Assembly: GCA_017849585.1 (NCBI GenBank)
Contig: JAFIGT010000026.1
Location: forward strand, 1 to 64,000
Source: Verrucomicrobium sp.
GTDB taxonomy: Bacteria > Verrucomicrobiota > Verrucomicrobiia > Methylacidiphilales > UBA1321
Reading direction: 5' to 3'
Length of the DNA: 64,000 nucleotides
The first letter of the stretch is position 1. The number at the start of each line of letters is the position of its first letter. Made by a program: the position numbers and the translations under genes. The notes under the pieces were generated by a model. That model was not told the DNA's origin, ran no database searches, and was given only the letters and a program-made list of their open reading frames with translations. Shown here in pieces: positions 1 to 9,293 of this stretch.

Positions 1-349
1 CCACCGGCCCCATGCCGACCGCCCCCGCCAGTCGCCCCGGGCTGTCCTTGCAGTAATCCCAGATGCGCGTCGTGGCCAGTCTGCTCAGGCTGCACGGCAG
101 GAAGAAGCCAACAAACGCCAGCAGCGCACCCGCGTACCCGTGCACGTGGTAACCGATCACGGAGACCATGAGCATGTTCGGACCGGGAGCGAGTTGACCC
201 AAACTATAAATGTCCCGGAACTGGTCCGGCGTGATCCAGCCGAACTGCGTGACCGTGAGTGCCTTCATTTCGGGCAGGATGGCGGTGCCGCCACCGACCG
301 CGAGGATAGACAGCAGCGCGAAGACGCCGAGGAGTTGAAGGAGGACCAT
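1..349 (-). CDS. Chromate transporter, second CHR half-protein (3' end outside window)
   Basis: At least 116 residues are visible; the gene runs off the left edge. The ATG at 347-349 lies 2 bases after the stop of the upstream CHR gene, so the two are almost certainly co-translated. The protein starts with a hydrophobic helix and has the CHR-family pattern GGGTAILPEM, then a glycine/proline-rich loop with LGQLAPGPNM. Known family role: CHR proteins export chromate or related oxyanions, and half-size members work as pairs made from adjacent genes. Chromate as the actual substrate is an inference. Confidence 0.85.
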   Translation of the reverse strand, partial: MVLLQLLGVFALLSILAVGGGTAILPEMKALTVTQFGWITPDQFRDIYSLGQLAPGPNMLMVSVIGYHVHGYAGALLAFVGFFLPCSLSRLATTRIWDYCKDSPGRLAGAVGMGPV

Positions 350-351
350 GA

Positions 352-993
352 TTATTCCCCTCCCTTCTTGTCGAAGGCCGTCTTGTCCGGCTTCAATTCG
401 CGCGCCGGATGCGGACGATACAAATAAATCGCGAGCGGCCCAACGGTAAGCAACACGAAGACGAGCGAAACATGAAAGATCGAGACCAGCACCAGCGTGA
501 GTACCACGAGGGAAATATCGAGCGCGTGCTCGAGCTGCTTGTGACCGATCTGTAACGTGACCGCGAGCAGCAAACCCACCGAGGCCGCTCCAACCCCCTT
601 GAGGACACTGATGATCGCAGGGTTGTGATGATTCTCCGCATAGACAATACCGAGAATCATGACCAGTGCGGAGCCGGGCAATGTCATTCCCAAAAACGCC
701 ACCACCGCCCCAATCGGCCCGCGTAACCGGTCGCCCACAATGACACTCATATTTGTCGCATTCAGGCCCGGCAACGCTTGCGAAATTTCCAGTGCCGCAA
801 GAAACCCTTCATCATCCAGCCAGCCTTTTTTCGCGACCAATCCATTCCGCAAATAGGCGACCACGCCGCCACCGAAGCTGGTGCCGCCGATGACAAGAAA
901 CGTCCAGAAGATTTCCCACAACGGCACCCGCACTGGAGCCGCCGCAACGGCCGTCACCGTTTCGTTTGCCTCGCCGGAAGGGAGATCACTCAT
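352..993 (-). CDS. Chromate transporter, first CHR half-protein
   Basis: 213 residues with several membrane helices. The CHR signature FGGGVVAYLRN lies near residue 35, followed by LEISQALPGLNATNMSV. A longer reading frame runs upstream, but its extra N-terminus is arginine-rich and is antisense-like sequence within the neighbouring gene. I chose the ATG at 991-993, which overlaps the end of the upstream CYTH-like gene by 8 bases. It pairs with the second CHR gene immediately downstream to form a complete two-domain transporter. The residues after the last helix are charged and probably cytoplasmic. Confidence 0.85.
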   Translation of the reverse strand: MSDLPSGEANETVTAVAAAPVRVPLWEIFWTFLVIGGTSFGGGVVAYLRNGLVAKKGWLDDEGFLAALEISQALPGLNATNMSVIVGDRLRGPIGAVVAFLGMTLPGSALVMILGIVYAENHHNPAIISVLKGVGAASVGLLLAVTLQIGHKQLEHALDISLVVLTLVLVSIFHVSLVFVLLTVGPLAIYLYRPHPARELKPDKTAFDKKGGE

Positions 994-1867
994 GATGACC
1001 CGCAGGCTTGCCGCCGAGACCGTACACCATGGCCGTCTTGGTTGCGCCAAGGTGCACCCACTCGGGCGCTTCGGCCTGCACGGCGCAGTAAAACTTTTCG
1101 GAAAGCTTTCTGGCGTGATGATGCAGTTCTTCCTTGCGGTGGAACTTCGCCTGAAACGCAAACTCGCCCACCAGCGACGTCTCCGTCGCGCGGTTCCGCC
1201 AGATGGAAATGGTCGCTTTCGCCGCGAACCCGTGACCGAAATGGAATTCCCCCACATCCACCTGCACTTCCTCGACCGCCACGCGATTCACCAGCTCGAT
1301 CCTCGTTTTCGGAGTCACATCGATTTTCTTCATTACAGGGAAAACCCGCGTGATATCCTCCAACCCCTGATCGAGCACGATATTCGGCGAGATCAGTTCG
1401 CAATTGTGGGAGTACAGGCTGCGCATCTGGCCCAGCTCCGTCTTCACCGGCAGCAACTCCTCCTTGAACTTGATCTTGTGTTCACCCTCGAGGTGCGGAT
1501 GAATGTCCGTCTCCGCCGCGATGGTTTCGCTGGGGTGCCGGAATTTCACCGTCAATTCGTGATCCGTCTCGGGCCAGCCGTCCTTGTAAAACGTCCGCTT
1601 GCGCAGAATGAAGGCGTTCTTGTAGAGATCGTAGTTCTCCGTATCGTAAAAAAGGACTTCGCGGATCTTGTGATGAAATCCATCCGGGTGGGTGACCACG
1701 CCGACGTCGAATTTCTTGCCGATGTGATGAATCACCTTCCAATAATGCTCGAAACCCTCAGGCCGGGTAAAATGCTCCGGTTTGAGCAGAATCTTGTACT
1801 CACGATAATGAACGTGGTCCAGCGGATGGCCGTCCGAGTAAACCGTCTTGTGCGCGGTCTCAGTCAT
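986..1867 (-). CDS. CYTH-like (triphosphate tunnel fold) protein of unknown substrate
   Basis: 293 residues, soluble, no signal peptide. The N-terminal strand REYKILLKP, a YDTENYDLYKNAFILRKR stretch followed by ELTVKF, and alternating charged strands in the C-terminal half resemble the CYTH fold used by triphosphatases and thiamine-triphosphatase-like enzymes. The usual ExExK metal motif is not intact (only EYK is seen), so catalytic activity is uncertain. It is first in a short operon with the two CHR transporter genes, and its last codons overlap the start of the first of them. A role linked to chromate is not implied by the sequence. The fold assignment is by pattern only. Confidence 0.45.
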   Translation of the reverse strand: MTETAHKTVYSDGHPLDHVHYREYKILLKPEHFTRPEGFEHYWKVIHHIGKKFDVGVVTHPDGFHHKIREVLFYDTENYDLYKNAFILRKRTFYKDGWPETDHELTVKFRHPSETIAAETDIHPHLEGEHKIKFKEELLPVKTELGQMRSLYSHNCELISPNIVLDQGLEDITRVFPVMKKIDVTPKTRIELVNRVAVEEVQVDVGEFHFGHGFAAKATISIWRNRATETSLVGEFAFQAKFHRKEELHHHARKLSEKFYCAVQAEAPEWVHLGATKTAMVYGLGGKPAGHHE

Positions 1868-1943
1868 AGTGATCCGAATCGACTCAAGCAGGTTGAGCTT
1901 GAGCTCCCTCCACGCGGATCATAGGCAAGAGGCTTCGACACTG

Positions 1944-4049
1944 TCAATCGAACGGCATGTCCCGCACGTGCAGGCCCGATCCGGCGATCGGATCGTGCTC
2001 CACCGCCGAGTGCGACACGTAATGCCCTTCATGCAGGGTCATGTGATGCTTTTGCACAAGCCATTGATACCAACGATAGGCGCAGATCGCCACGATGGCC
2101 ACCACCAGCACGAGAAAAGCCGCCGTCACCGCCGTGTTGATGTAATTATTGACCTGCAGGTGCTCCCAGTCAGCCAATTGCTTCGGCGTGCCACCCGCCG
2201 CGATCCTGGCCCCATAATCCCGCGCAGCGGCGAGAAAACCAAGGCGTGGTTCGGGGCTGAAGATTTTGATGTAGCCCGCCGACATGGTGACAACAAACAA
2301 CCAGACGAGCGGCACAAACGTCACCCAGAAATAGCGCGCCTTGCCCATCTTGATCAGCAACGATGTACCGAAGGCAAAGGCAATCACCGCGAGCAACTGA
2401 TTCGCAATGCCAAAGATCGGCCAGAGGCTGTTGATCCCCCCCAGCGGGTCGACCACGCCGAAGTAGAGGAACCAGCCCCACGCCCCGACGAACAGCACGC
2501 TCGACACCCAACTCGAATACCAAGGCCCATGATGCCCCAGCTTGGGCGTGATATGGCCCAATAAATCCTGCACCAGAAACCGCCCCACTCGCGTTCCGGC
2601 ATCAATGGTAGTCAGAATGAAGAGCGCCTCGAACATGATGGCAAAGTGATACCACAGAGCCATGAACTCCCCCTTGCCAGCCACCTTCGCGAACATTTGC
2701 GCCATGCCCACGGCGAAGGTCGGCCCACCACCCACGCGGCCGATCATCGTATGTTCGCCAAGATCACTCGCGAGATCCTTCATCTGCTGCTCGGTCACCG
2801 GGAATCCCGCGGCCGTCACCGTTTGCACCACTTGCGCCGCCTCGCCCTTCATGTTGATCGCGAAATATTCACCCGGTTGCATGCCGCACGCCGCGATGAG
2901 CGCCATCATGGCTACCAGCATCTCCACGATCATCGCGCCGTAACCGATCGTCCGCACGCAAGATTCACTCGTGATCATTTTCGGCGTCGTCCCCGAAGCG
3001 ATCAGACTGTGAAATCCTGAAATCGCCCCGCAGGCAATCGTGATGAAACAAAACGGAAAAACCGGACCCGCGACGACCAGCCCCGTGCCGTCGATGAACT
3101 TGGTAATGGCCGGCATTTGCATCGTGGGAGCAATCACCACGATGGCCACCGCCAGCACCAGCACCGTGCCGATTTTCATAAAGGTGCTCAGATAATCCCT
3201 CGGGGCCAGCAGCAGCCATACCGGCAGCACCGAAGCGGCGAGCCCATAAATGATAATCGCCCACGCCAGAGTCGTCCCGTTGAGATTCAACAACGAATCC
3301 GCCAGCGGAAACCGCGCGTGATATTGCCCCAGCCAGACACTGACGAGCAGCGCGATCACACCAAAAAAAGTCACCCAACCGATCCGGTTTGGACACACGA
3401 ATCGCAGCGACGAACCCATCACCATCGCGATCGGCACCGTGGCCGCAATCGTGAATACGCCCCACGGACTTTCCGCCAGCGCCTTCACCACCACCAGCCC
3501 GAGCACCGCTATGATAATCACCAGAATCGAGACCATGCCGATCAGCGTGATAAATCCCGCGAGTGGTCCGATCTCCTCCTTCATCATCTGGCCGAGCGAT
3601 TTTCCGTTGCGCCGCATCGAGGCGAAAAGAATCACCGCGTCATGCACCGCCCCGCCCAGCGTGGCACCGACGAGAATCCACAGCGCTCCCGGCAGATAAC
3701 CAAACTGCGCCGCCAATACCGGACCCACCAGCGGTCCCGGCCCCGCAATCGCCGCGAAGTGATGCCCGAAGACAATCCACGAATTCGTCTTCACGTAATC
3801 CTTGCCGTCCTCATGCACACAGGCGGGTGTCGCCCGTTGCTCGTCGAGCACGAGCACTTTCGTCACCAGCCATTTGCTGTAAAACCGGTAGCTGATCGCA
3901 AAGACACAAACCGACGCCACCACCAGCCACAACGCATTCACCGGCTCCCCGCGCGACAACGCCACGACGGCGAGACACCCCGCGCCGAGCAAACTAATAA
4001 AGGTCCAGAGAAGAATGGAGAACAGGCGCGACTTGGCTGAAGTACTCAT
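1944..4049 (-). CDS. cstA: Carbon starvation protein CstA, peptide/pyruvate transporter family
   Basis: 701 residues with many membrane helices. Family landmarks are clear: RGEPVNALWLVVASV near the N-terminus, then FGHHFAAIAGPGPLVGPVLA, and a GAVHDAVILFASMRR loop. In Escherichia coli, CstA and its relatives import peptides or pyruvate when carbon is short. I chose the ATG at 4047-4049; an in-frame GTG at 4065-4067 would add six residues that the family lacks. The gene is divergent from the NADH dehydrogenase gene, with about 150 bases between starts that must hold both promoters. It ends about 75 bases before the CYTH-like gene, so it is probably separately transcribed. Confidence 0.92.
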   Translation of the reverse strand: MSTSAKSRLFSILLWTFISLLGAGCLAVVALSRGEPVNALWLVVASVCVFAISYRFYSKWLVTKVLVLDEQRATPACVHEDGKDYVKTNSWIVFGHHFAAIAGPGPLVGPVLAAQFGYLPGALWILVGATLGGAVHDAVILFASMRRNGKSLGQMMKEEIGPLAGFITLIGMVSILVIIIAVLGLVVVKALAESPWGVFTIAATVPIAMVMGSSLRFVCPNRIGWVTFFGVIALLVSVWLGQYHARFPLADSLLNLNGTTLAWAIIIYGLAASVLPVWLLLAPRDYLSTFMKIGTVLVLAVAIVVIAPTMQMPAITKFIDGTGLVVAGPVFPFCFITIACGAISGFHSLIASGTTPKMITSESCVRTIGYGAMIVEMLVAMMALIAACGMQPGEYFAINMKGEAAQVVQTVTAAGFPVTEQQMKDLASDLGEHTMIGRVGGGPTFAVGMAQMFAKVAGKGEFMALWYHFAIMFEALFILTTIDAGTRVGRFLVQDLLGHITPKLGHHGPWYSSWVSSVLFVGAWGWFLYFGVVDPLGGINSLWPIFGIANQLLAVIAFAFGTSLLIKMGKARYFWVTFVPLVWLFVVTMSAGYIKIFSPEPRLGFLAAARDYGARIAAGGTPKQLADWEHLQVNNYINTAVTAAFLVLVVAIVAICAYRWYQWLVQKHHMTLHEGHYVSHSAVEHDPIAGSGLHVRDMPFD

Positions 4050-4202
4050 AACGTGGAATGAGGTCACAGGCTGGCACTGGAACCACGAGGAATCAATTCA
4101 CAAGTAAGCTTGTCGGTCAAAAATTGGAAATCTTTTTCATTGCCACGCGACGCTCATTCCGACGATCAGTTGAAATGCCGCCGACCTTGGCTAGTCTATG
4201 GT

Positions 4203-5474
4203 ATGGAAGCCAATACGACCGCTGGTAAGGAGATTGTGGTTCTCGGGGCGGGTTTCGGGGGATTGACGTTTTGCCAGAGATTCGAGCATGCGGGGGCGCA
4301 TGTAACGTTGATCGACCGGCAGAATCATCATTTGTTTCAACCGCTTTTATATCAGGTGGCGACGGCGGGTTTGTCTCCGGCGGAAATCGCGCAGCCGGTG
4401 CGGTCCATTTTGTCGGACAAGGAGAATGTCACGGTTCTGCTGGATGAGGTGTTGGGCTTTGATCTGGCGAAGAAAGAAGTGGCGTTGAGTCACAAGACAA
4501 TGCGGTACGATTATCTCGTGATCGCGTTGGGCGGGGTGACGTCTTATTTCGGTCATCCCGAGTGGGAGAAGTTCGCGCCGGGCTTGAAATCGATTGATGA
4601 TGCCTTGCGGATTCGTCGCGAGATTTTATTGGCGTTCGAGCATGCGGAGCTGGAGACCGATCCGGAGCGGGTGAAGCAGTTGCTGACGATTGTGGTGGTG
4701 GGCGGTGGCCCGACCGGTGTGGAGTTGGCGGGAGCGTTCGCGGAGTTGGCGCGGCATGTGTTGCGGAGCGATTTTCGGCATATCGATCCATCGAAGGCGC
4801 GGGTGGTGCTGGTGGAGGCGGGGCCGCGCATCCTGGGGCATTTGCCGGAGGATTTGAGCGCGAGCGCGCAGCGACAGCTGGAGGCGCTCGGCGTGGAGGT
4901 GCGGACTTCGACGCGGGTGACGGATATTCACGCGGAAGGGATTCAATTAGGCATGGAATACATCGCGGCGACGAACAAAATTTGGGCGGCTGGCGTGGGG
5001 GCGTCGCCCCTGACGGCAAAACTCGGAGTGCCGTTGGATCGGGCAGGAAGAATTCAAGTACAGCCAGATCTGAGCGTGCCGGGTCACGCGGAGGTTTTTG
5101 CGGTGGGCGATGTCGCAACCATTATCGATGCGAACGGCCGGGTGGTGCCGGGAGTGTCACCAGCCGCGATGCAGATGGCGAGCCATGTGGCGAGGGAGAT
5201 CGAGAATGAACTCGGCGGTGGCGAAGGTATTCGCGCTCGGTCCCCGTTTGTGTATTGGGACAAGGGAACGATGGCGACGATTGGGCGTTCGGCAGCGGTG
5301 GCGATGATCGGGCCGGTGAAGTTCTCGGGCTTCATGGCGTGGCTATCATGGCTATTTGTGCACCTGATTTTTTTGATCGGGTTCAAGAACAAATTCACAG
5401 TGATCGTGCAGTGGGTGTATTCTTATTTCGCGTATAAACGCGGGGCGCGCCTGATCACAGGCAAGTCCGCGTGA
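4203..5474 (+). CDS. ndh: Type II NADH dehydrogenase (FAD-dependent, non-proton-pumping)
   Basis: 423 residues. The FAD-binding motif VVLGAGFGG lies at residues 12-20, and a second dinucleotide fold for NADH has VVVGGGPTGVELAGAF in the middle. The FAD-contacting AVGDVA motif follows in the C-terminal third. The tail WLSWLFVHLIFLIGF is hydrophobic and typical of the membrane-attaching end of this family. The enzyme passes electrons from NADH to quinone without pumping protons. A TTG further upstream would add 31 residues before the FAD motif; the ATG at 4203 gives the usual short N-terminus. Confidence 0.85.
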   Translation: MEANTTAGKEIVVLGAGFGGLTFCQRFEHAGAHVTLIDRQNHHLFQPLLYQVATAGLSPAEIAQPVRSILSDKENVTVLLDEVLGFDLAKKEVALSHKTMRYDYLVIALGGVTSYFGHPEWEKFAPGLKSIDDALRIRREILLAFEHAELETDPERVKQLLTIVVVGGGPTGVELAGAFAELARHVLRSDFRHIDPSKARVVLVEAGPRILGHLPEDLSASAQRQLEALGVEVRTSTRVTDIHAEGIQLGMEYIAATNKIWAAGVGASPLTAKLGVPLDRAGRIQVQPDLSVPGHAEVFAVGDVATIIDANGRVVPGVSPAAMQMASHVAREIENELGGGEGIRARSPFVYWDKGTMATIGRSAAVAMIGPVKFSGFMAWLSWLFVHLIFLIGFKNKFTVIVQWVYSYFAYKRGARLITGKSA

Positions 5475-5495
5475 GGCGACCGCACACAACGATGG

Positions 5496-6119
5496 TCAGT
5501 TGGCCGCGGGCGCGGAACTGGATGACTCAGTGGTCGAGCTGTTGATGATCGGGACTTGCACCTCCTGGAGGAGCCAGAAGGGAGGCATCCAGGCAGGATT
5601 GCTGTAATAGAGAACGCGAGGCGGCCCGTTTTGGGTGAGATTGTTTTGCTTGAGATAATTCTGGATTTCCGTGAAGCCTTTTTTGAAGTTCTCGAGGGTG
5701 TAGGCACCTCGCAGGGAGTAGCAGGCAACGCTGACAGTGGGTTGGTCGGTCATGGCCAGACCTTTTTCCTTGGGGAAGGCAAAATCCTTTTGCGTGTTGA
5801 GGATAAGATGAACCAGCATCCGAGTCTTGGGCTGCGGCGGTTGATTCAGCCAGTCGGGATAGGTGACGACGATGGGCCAGCGAAGTTCGTTTTCGATGCT
5901 GGCGACGTAGCGGGCTCCCTGACGGAAACCGCGCTCCCAATCTTTTTCGACGGAGCCTTCGATCTCGGCTTCGATGGCCGGGTAGCCGGGAATGGTGCGG
6001 ACGACGATCTTGCCGGGCTCGACGTTGGGAAGAAAATCGTCGGCACGGAGAGCCGGACTCACCAATGCCATGAGAAGAAACGCCGCCGCGGATCGAAAGA
6101 ATAGGAAACGTCGCATCAT
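5496..6119 (-). CDS. Secreted SOUL/GyrI-like protein
   Basis: 207 residues starting MMRRFLFFRSAAAFLLMALVS, a clear signal peptide, so the protein is probably periplasmic. The remainder matches the layout of SOUL-type haem-binding and GyrI-like small-molecule-binding proteins: YPAIEAEIEGSVEKD at the front, and PPRVLYYSNPAWMPPFWLL near the end, followed by a serine-rich tail. Haem binding itself cannot be read from sequence. The ATG at 6117-6119 overlaps by one base the stop of the small membrane-protein gene upstream (TAATG), indicating translational coupling. The start chosen leaves a normal-length signal peptide. Confidence 0.55.
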   Translation of the reverse strand: MMRRFLFFRSAAAFLLMALVSPALRADDFLPNVEPGKIVVRTIPGYPAIEAEIEGSVEKDWERGFRQGARYVASIENELRWPIVVTYPDWLNQPPQPKTRMLVHLILNTQKDFAFPKEKGLAMTDQPTVSVACYSLRGAYTLENFKKGFTEIQNYLKQNNLTQNGPPRVLYYSNPAWMPPFWLLQEVQVPIINSSTTESSSSAPAAN

Positions 6120-6307
6120 TACCTCAGCGGATGTTTTTGACGCCAGAACAGATAACCGCCGTAGGCAAGCGAGAAGAGCGCCGGAACGAGGAACGGCGGC
6201 CATGTGCTGAGCGCGAGGAGATGGGGGCGGAAACCAAAACCGAGGAGAAGCAAGAGAACGCCCAAGACAAGAAAGAGGGCGGCGCCGTTGTGTTTGTGAG
6301 AGTTCAT
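6119..6307 (-). CDS. Small two-helix membrane protein coupled to the SOUL-like gene
   Basis: 62 residues with two hydrophobic segments (ALFLVLGVLLLLLGFGF and FLVPALFSLAYGGYLFW) and basic ends. I do not recognise a family. Its reality is supported by the TAATG overlap with the next gene, which would be unlikely by chance. It lies 36 bases downstream of fmt on the same strand, so fmt, this gene and the SOUL-like gene may be one transcript. Confidence 0.55.
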   Translation of the reverse strand: MNSHKHNGAALFLVLGVLLLLLGFGFRPHLLALSTWPPFLVPALFSLAYGGYLFWRQKHPLR

Positions 6308-6343
6308 GGTTTGGGTTAACTCCCTGTTTCCCTGTCAGGATTT

Positions 6344-7285
6344 TTATTCGAGAATTGTGCCGACGGGGAGGGAAAACCCATTGGCAAACTCGGCGGCGGA
6401 CATGCGCTTTTTCCCTTCGAGCTGTACCTCGCGCAGGAGAAGCCCGCCTTCTTTTGCGGCGACGAGAATGCCGTGTTTGTCGACGCGAACGATCTCACCC
6501 GGAGCGCCCTTGGCCCGGCGGGAGATGATGGTTTGAAAAATCTTGAGCATGCGCTGGTCCTTGCCTTCGGGCACCCAGGTGTAGGCACCGGGCCAGGGGG
6601 TCATGCCACGAATATGACGGTCAATCTCACGCTTGGATTTATTCCAGTTAATGCGACCATCCTCCTTGCGCAGTTTTTTCGCGTAGCTGGACTTGGTCTC
6701 GTCCTGGGGAATGCGTGGGGCGGTGCCATTCTGGACCAGCGGCAGGGCCTTGATGAGACCGGTAGCGCCGAGTTGGGCAAGTTTGTCGTGAAGGATTTCC
6801 GCCGTATCGTGCGAACGAATGGGCGTGCTCTCCTGCAAAAGGATGTCGCCGGTATCGAGACCTTCGTCCATCCACATGATGGTGACGCCGCTTTCTTTTT
6901 CACCCTCACAAATGGCCGCGTGGATGGGAGAAGCGCCGCGATACTTCGGCAGCAGCGAGGCGTGGATGTTGAGGCAGCCGTATTTCGGCAGGTTGAGAAT
7001 CTCGCTGGTGAGAATCTGCCCGTAGGCGGCGACGACAATGACGTCGGGCTTGAGGTACTTGATCTGCTCGATGGAAGCCTTGGCCTTGATTTTGTCCGGC
7101 TGAAAGATTTTCAGGTGATGCTTGAACGCTTCCTGCTTGATCGGGCTCGGGGTAAGCTTCTGGTGGCGGCCAGTCGGGCGATCGGGCTGGGTGACGACAG
7201 CGAGCACATCATGGTCCGGGTGATTCACCAAGGCCGTAAGTGCCGGGATGCCGATTTCTCCAGTGCCGATAAAGACGATGTTCAT
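6344..7285 (-). CDS. fmt: Methionyl-tRNA formyltransferase
   Basis: 313 residues, the normal family length. It transfers a formyl group from 10-formyltetrahydrofolate to initiator Met-tRNA. The N-terminus MNIVFIGTGEIGIPAL is typical. The catalytic region contains NIHASLLPKYRGASPIHAAI, which holds the active Asn and His, then GVTIMWMDEGLDTGDIL with the active Asp. The C-terminal OB-like tRNA-binding domain ends near SAAEFANGFSLPVGTIL. A longer upstream frame adds 17 residues; the ATG at 7283-7285 matches family proteins. It is divergent from the Do-type protease gene, with about 220 bases between the two starts. Confidence 0.95.
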   Translation of the reverse strand: MNIVFIGTGEIGIPALTALVNHPDHDVLAVVTQPDRPTGRHQKLTPSPIKQEAFKHHLKIFQPDKIKAKASIEQIKYLKPDVIVVAAYGQILTSEILNLPKYGCLNIHASLLPKYRGASPIHAAICEGEKESGVTIMWMDEGLDTGDILLQESTPIRSHDTAEILHDKLAQLGATGLIKALPLVQNGTAPRIPQDETKSSYAKKLRKEDGRINWNKSKREIDRHIRGMTPWPGAYTWVPEGKDQRMLKIFQTIISRRAKGAPGEIVRVDKHGILVAAKEGGLLLREVQLEGKKRMSAAEFANGFSLPVGTILE

Positions 7286-7508
7286 GCGTTCTATTTCTAT
7301 CGTGGGCTGCGCCAATTCCTCGGGTATCACCTCCACCCGACGGATTTACAACGTATCGAAGTTGGAGTCTTGCGCAAGTCGCAACGTCCAAACGGCGCAT
7401 TTTTTTGGTTTAGGTCTCTTTCGCATCCGGGTAGGATAAAAAGCCTTTCAGGTTCCTAAAAATCATTTGCCAGATGTGCAGACCCGCAGCATTGTGACTG
7501 CACCCAAC

Positions 7509-9104
7509 ATGAAGCGTTTTTTCCGCATCGTTCTGTTACTCATCCTGATTGTCAGCGGCGTGTGGTGGGTGACGAATCGCCAGAAGGCGATCACGGCTGA
7601 GAAGATGGCCTTCAAGCCGGCGAGCACCTACACGCCCGTGACCGAGCCTCCCGTGTTGGCAAAGGATATTCCGCTACTACAGCAGGTCAACCGCGAGTAT
7701 GTGCGCGTTTCGCAGGCGGTGATTCCCAGTGTGGTCAATGTGCTCGCCTCGCGTCCAGCGCAACCTTCCGTCGATCTGGATGGCGTGCCATTCATGCTGC
7801 CTTTCCCGCAAGCACCGAGTGCGCCGCAGACGCCGTCGCGGCCTGCGAAACCCGGCACGAAAAAGAAGTCACCGACGTTGCCAAAAGAGCCATCCGTCGG
7901 GTCCGGCGTGATCATCAGCAAGGAAGGACACATCATCACGAATTGCCACGTCATCAAGGACGCGGATGATATCATCGTCTACCTGCACGACAATCGCCGG
8001 TACAAAGCGAAGTTGCTGGCCTCCGACGAACTCGCCGATGTGGCGGTATTGAAAATTGAAGCGGAGAATTTGCAACCACTCGTATGGGGGGATTCCAGCA
8101 CCGTGCAGATCGGCGAACAGGTTTTCGCGATTGGGAATCCGTTCGGCTTGAGCGAATCGGTCAGCCTCGGCATTGTCAGCGCCAAGGGACGCAATCCGAG
8201 CCGGTTTACCACCGGGGCGAATTCGAACAGTTACGAAGATTTCATCCAGACCACGGCGGCGATCAATCCGGGAAATTCCGGCGGCGCGCTGGTGAATATC
8301 CAGGGCGAACTTATCGGCATCAACACAGCCATCCAATCCACCTCGCGCGGATTTCAGGGCATCGGTTTTGCCATCCCAAGCAACCTGGCACGGTTCGCTT
8401 TCGAATCGCTGATCAAGAGCGGCAAGGTCACGCGTGGTTATTTGGGCGTGACGATTCAAGAGCTCAGCCCGAACGATTTGAAATTCTTCAAACTCCAGAC
8501 CGAAGCCGGCGCGCTTGTGACCGAGGTGGAGCCGTCTTCGCCCGCGGGCAAGATCGGCTTGCAGGCCGGGGATGTGATCGTTTCATTCAATGCGTCGCCC
8601 GTGCGCGATCCCGCGGAACTGCGGCTGGCGGTCTCGCAAACTCCCGTGGGCAAGGAAGTGCCAATCGGAGTCATGCGCGATGGCAAACCGTTGACGTTCA
8701 CCTTCAAGGTTGCGGAGATGACTCCCGATGTGTTGAGCAAGCTGGATGCCCCGGCGGAGGAACCGCCTTCTGGCCCGGCAATGGAACCGCTGGACAATTT
8801 CCTCGGCGCGTTGCGCGTGGAAGATCTCACCCCCGCCAGTCGGCGGACGCATAAGCTCAAGCCGACCGTGTCGGGCGTATTGGTGACGTCGGTGGAAGAA
8901 GGCTCCGTCGCGGAAGCGGAAGGAGTCCACCCCGGCGATGTGATCGAACAGCTTCGCATCGAAGGGCAATACGTCAGCACCCCGGTGCCGGACGTGAAAA
9001 CCTTCTATGCGCTGGCACGCAAGCTGAAGAAAGAGCAGGGCGTCCTGCTGCTCCTGCGCCGGGGCCGGGTCACAACCTTTGTGGCGCTGACACCAGAGTC
9101 GTAA
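7509..9104 (+). CDS. Do/DegP-like serine endoprotease with two PDZ domains
   Basis: 531 residues. An N-terminal membrane anchor (FFRIVLLLILIVSGVWWV) is followed by a proline-rich segment and a trypsin-like domain. The catalytic triad is visible: His147 in NCHVI, Asp178 in ELADVAVLK and Ser257 in NPGNSGGAL. Two PDZ domains follow, the first starting at RGYLGVTIQELS and the second near GVLVTSVEEGSVAEAEG. Family members degrade or chaperone misfolded periplasmic proteins. A TTG 42 bases upstream is possible; I prefer this ATG, which puts the hydrophobic anchor at the N-terminus. It has no clear operon partner. Confidence 0.9.
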   Translation: MKRFFRIVLLLILIVSGVWWVTNRQKAITAEKMAFKPASTYTPVTEPPVLAKDIPLLQQVNREYVRVSQAVIPSVVNVLASRPAQPSVDLDGVPFMLPFPQAPSAPQTPSRPAKPGTKKKSPTLPKEPSVGSGVIISKEGHIITNCHVIKDADDIIVYLHDNRRYKAKLLASDELADVAVLKIEAENLQPLVWGDSSTVQIGEQVFAIGNPFGLSESVSLGIVSAKGRNPSRFTTGANSNSYEDFIQTTAAINPGNSGGALVNIQGELIGINTAIQSTSRGFQGIGFAIPSNLARFAFESLIKSGKVTRGYLGVTIQELSPNDLKFFKLQTEAGALVTEVEPSSPAGKIGLQAGDVIVSFNASPVRDPAELRLAVSQTPVGKEVPIGVMRDGKPLTFTFKVAEMTPDVLSKLDAPAEEPPSGPAMEPLDNFLGALRVEDLTPASRRTHKLKPTVSGVLVTSVEEGSVAEAEGVHPGDVIEQLRIEGQYVSTPVPDVKTFYALARKLKKEQGVLLLLRRGRVTTFVALTPES

Positions 9105-9293
9105 GCGCGCCTGGCTCTACCCGCACGTTCGCTTTCCTCTATCAAGTCGTGGTGTGGTTTGCCCAAGCACAACACGCAGTCAGAATTGATTCCCTCAACT
9201 TCTTGTATTATCAAGATTAATACCCTTAATTAGAAAAGCGATCTTAAAGAACGCTTTCCCTCTTTGCTCATTCTGGTAGCCTCTCACGGCAGG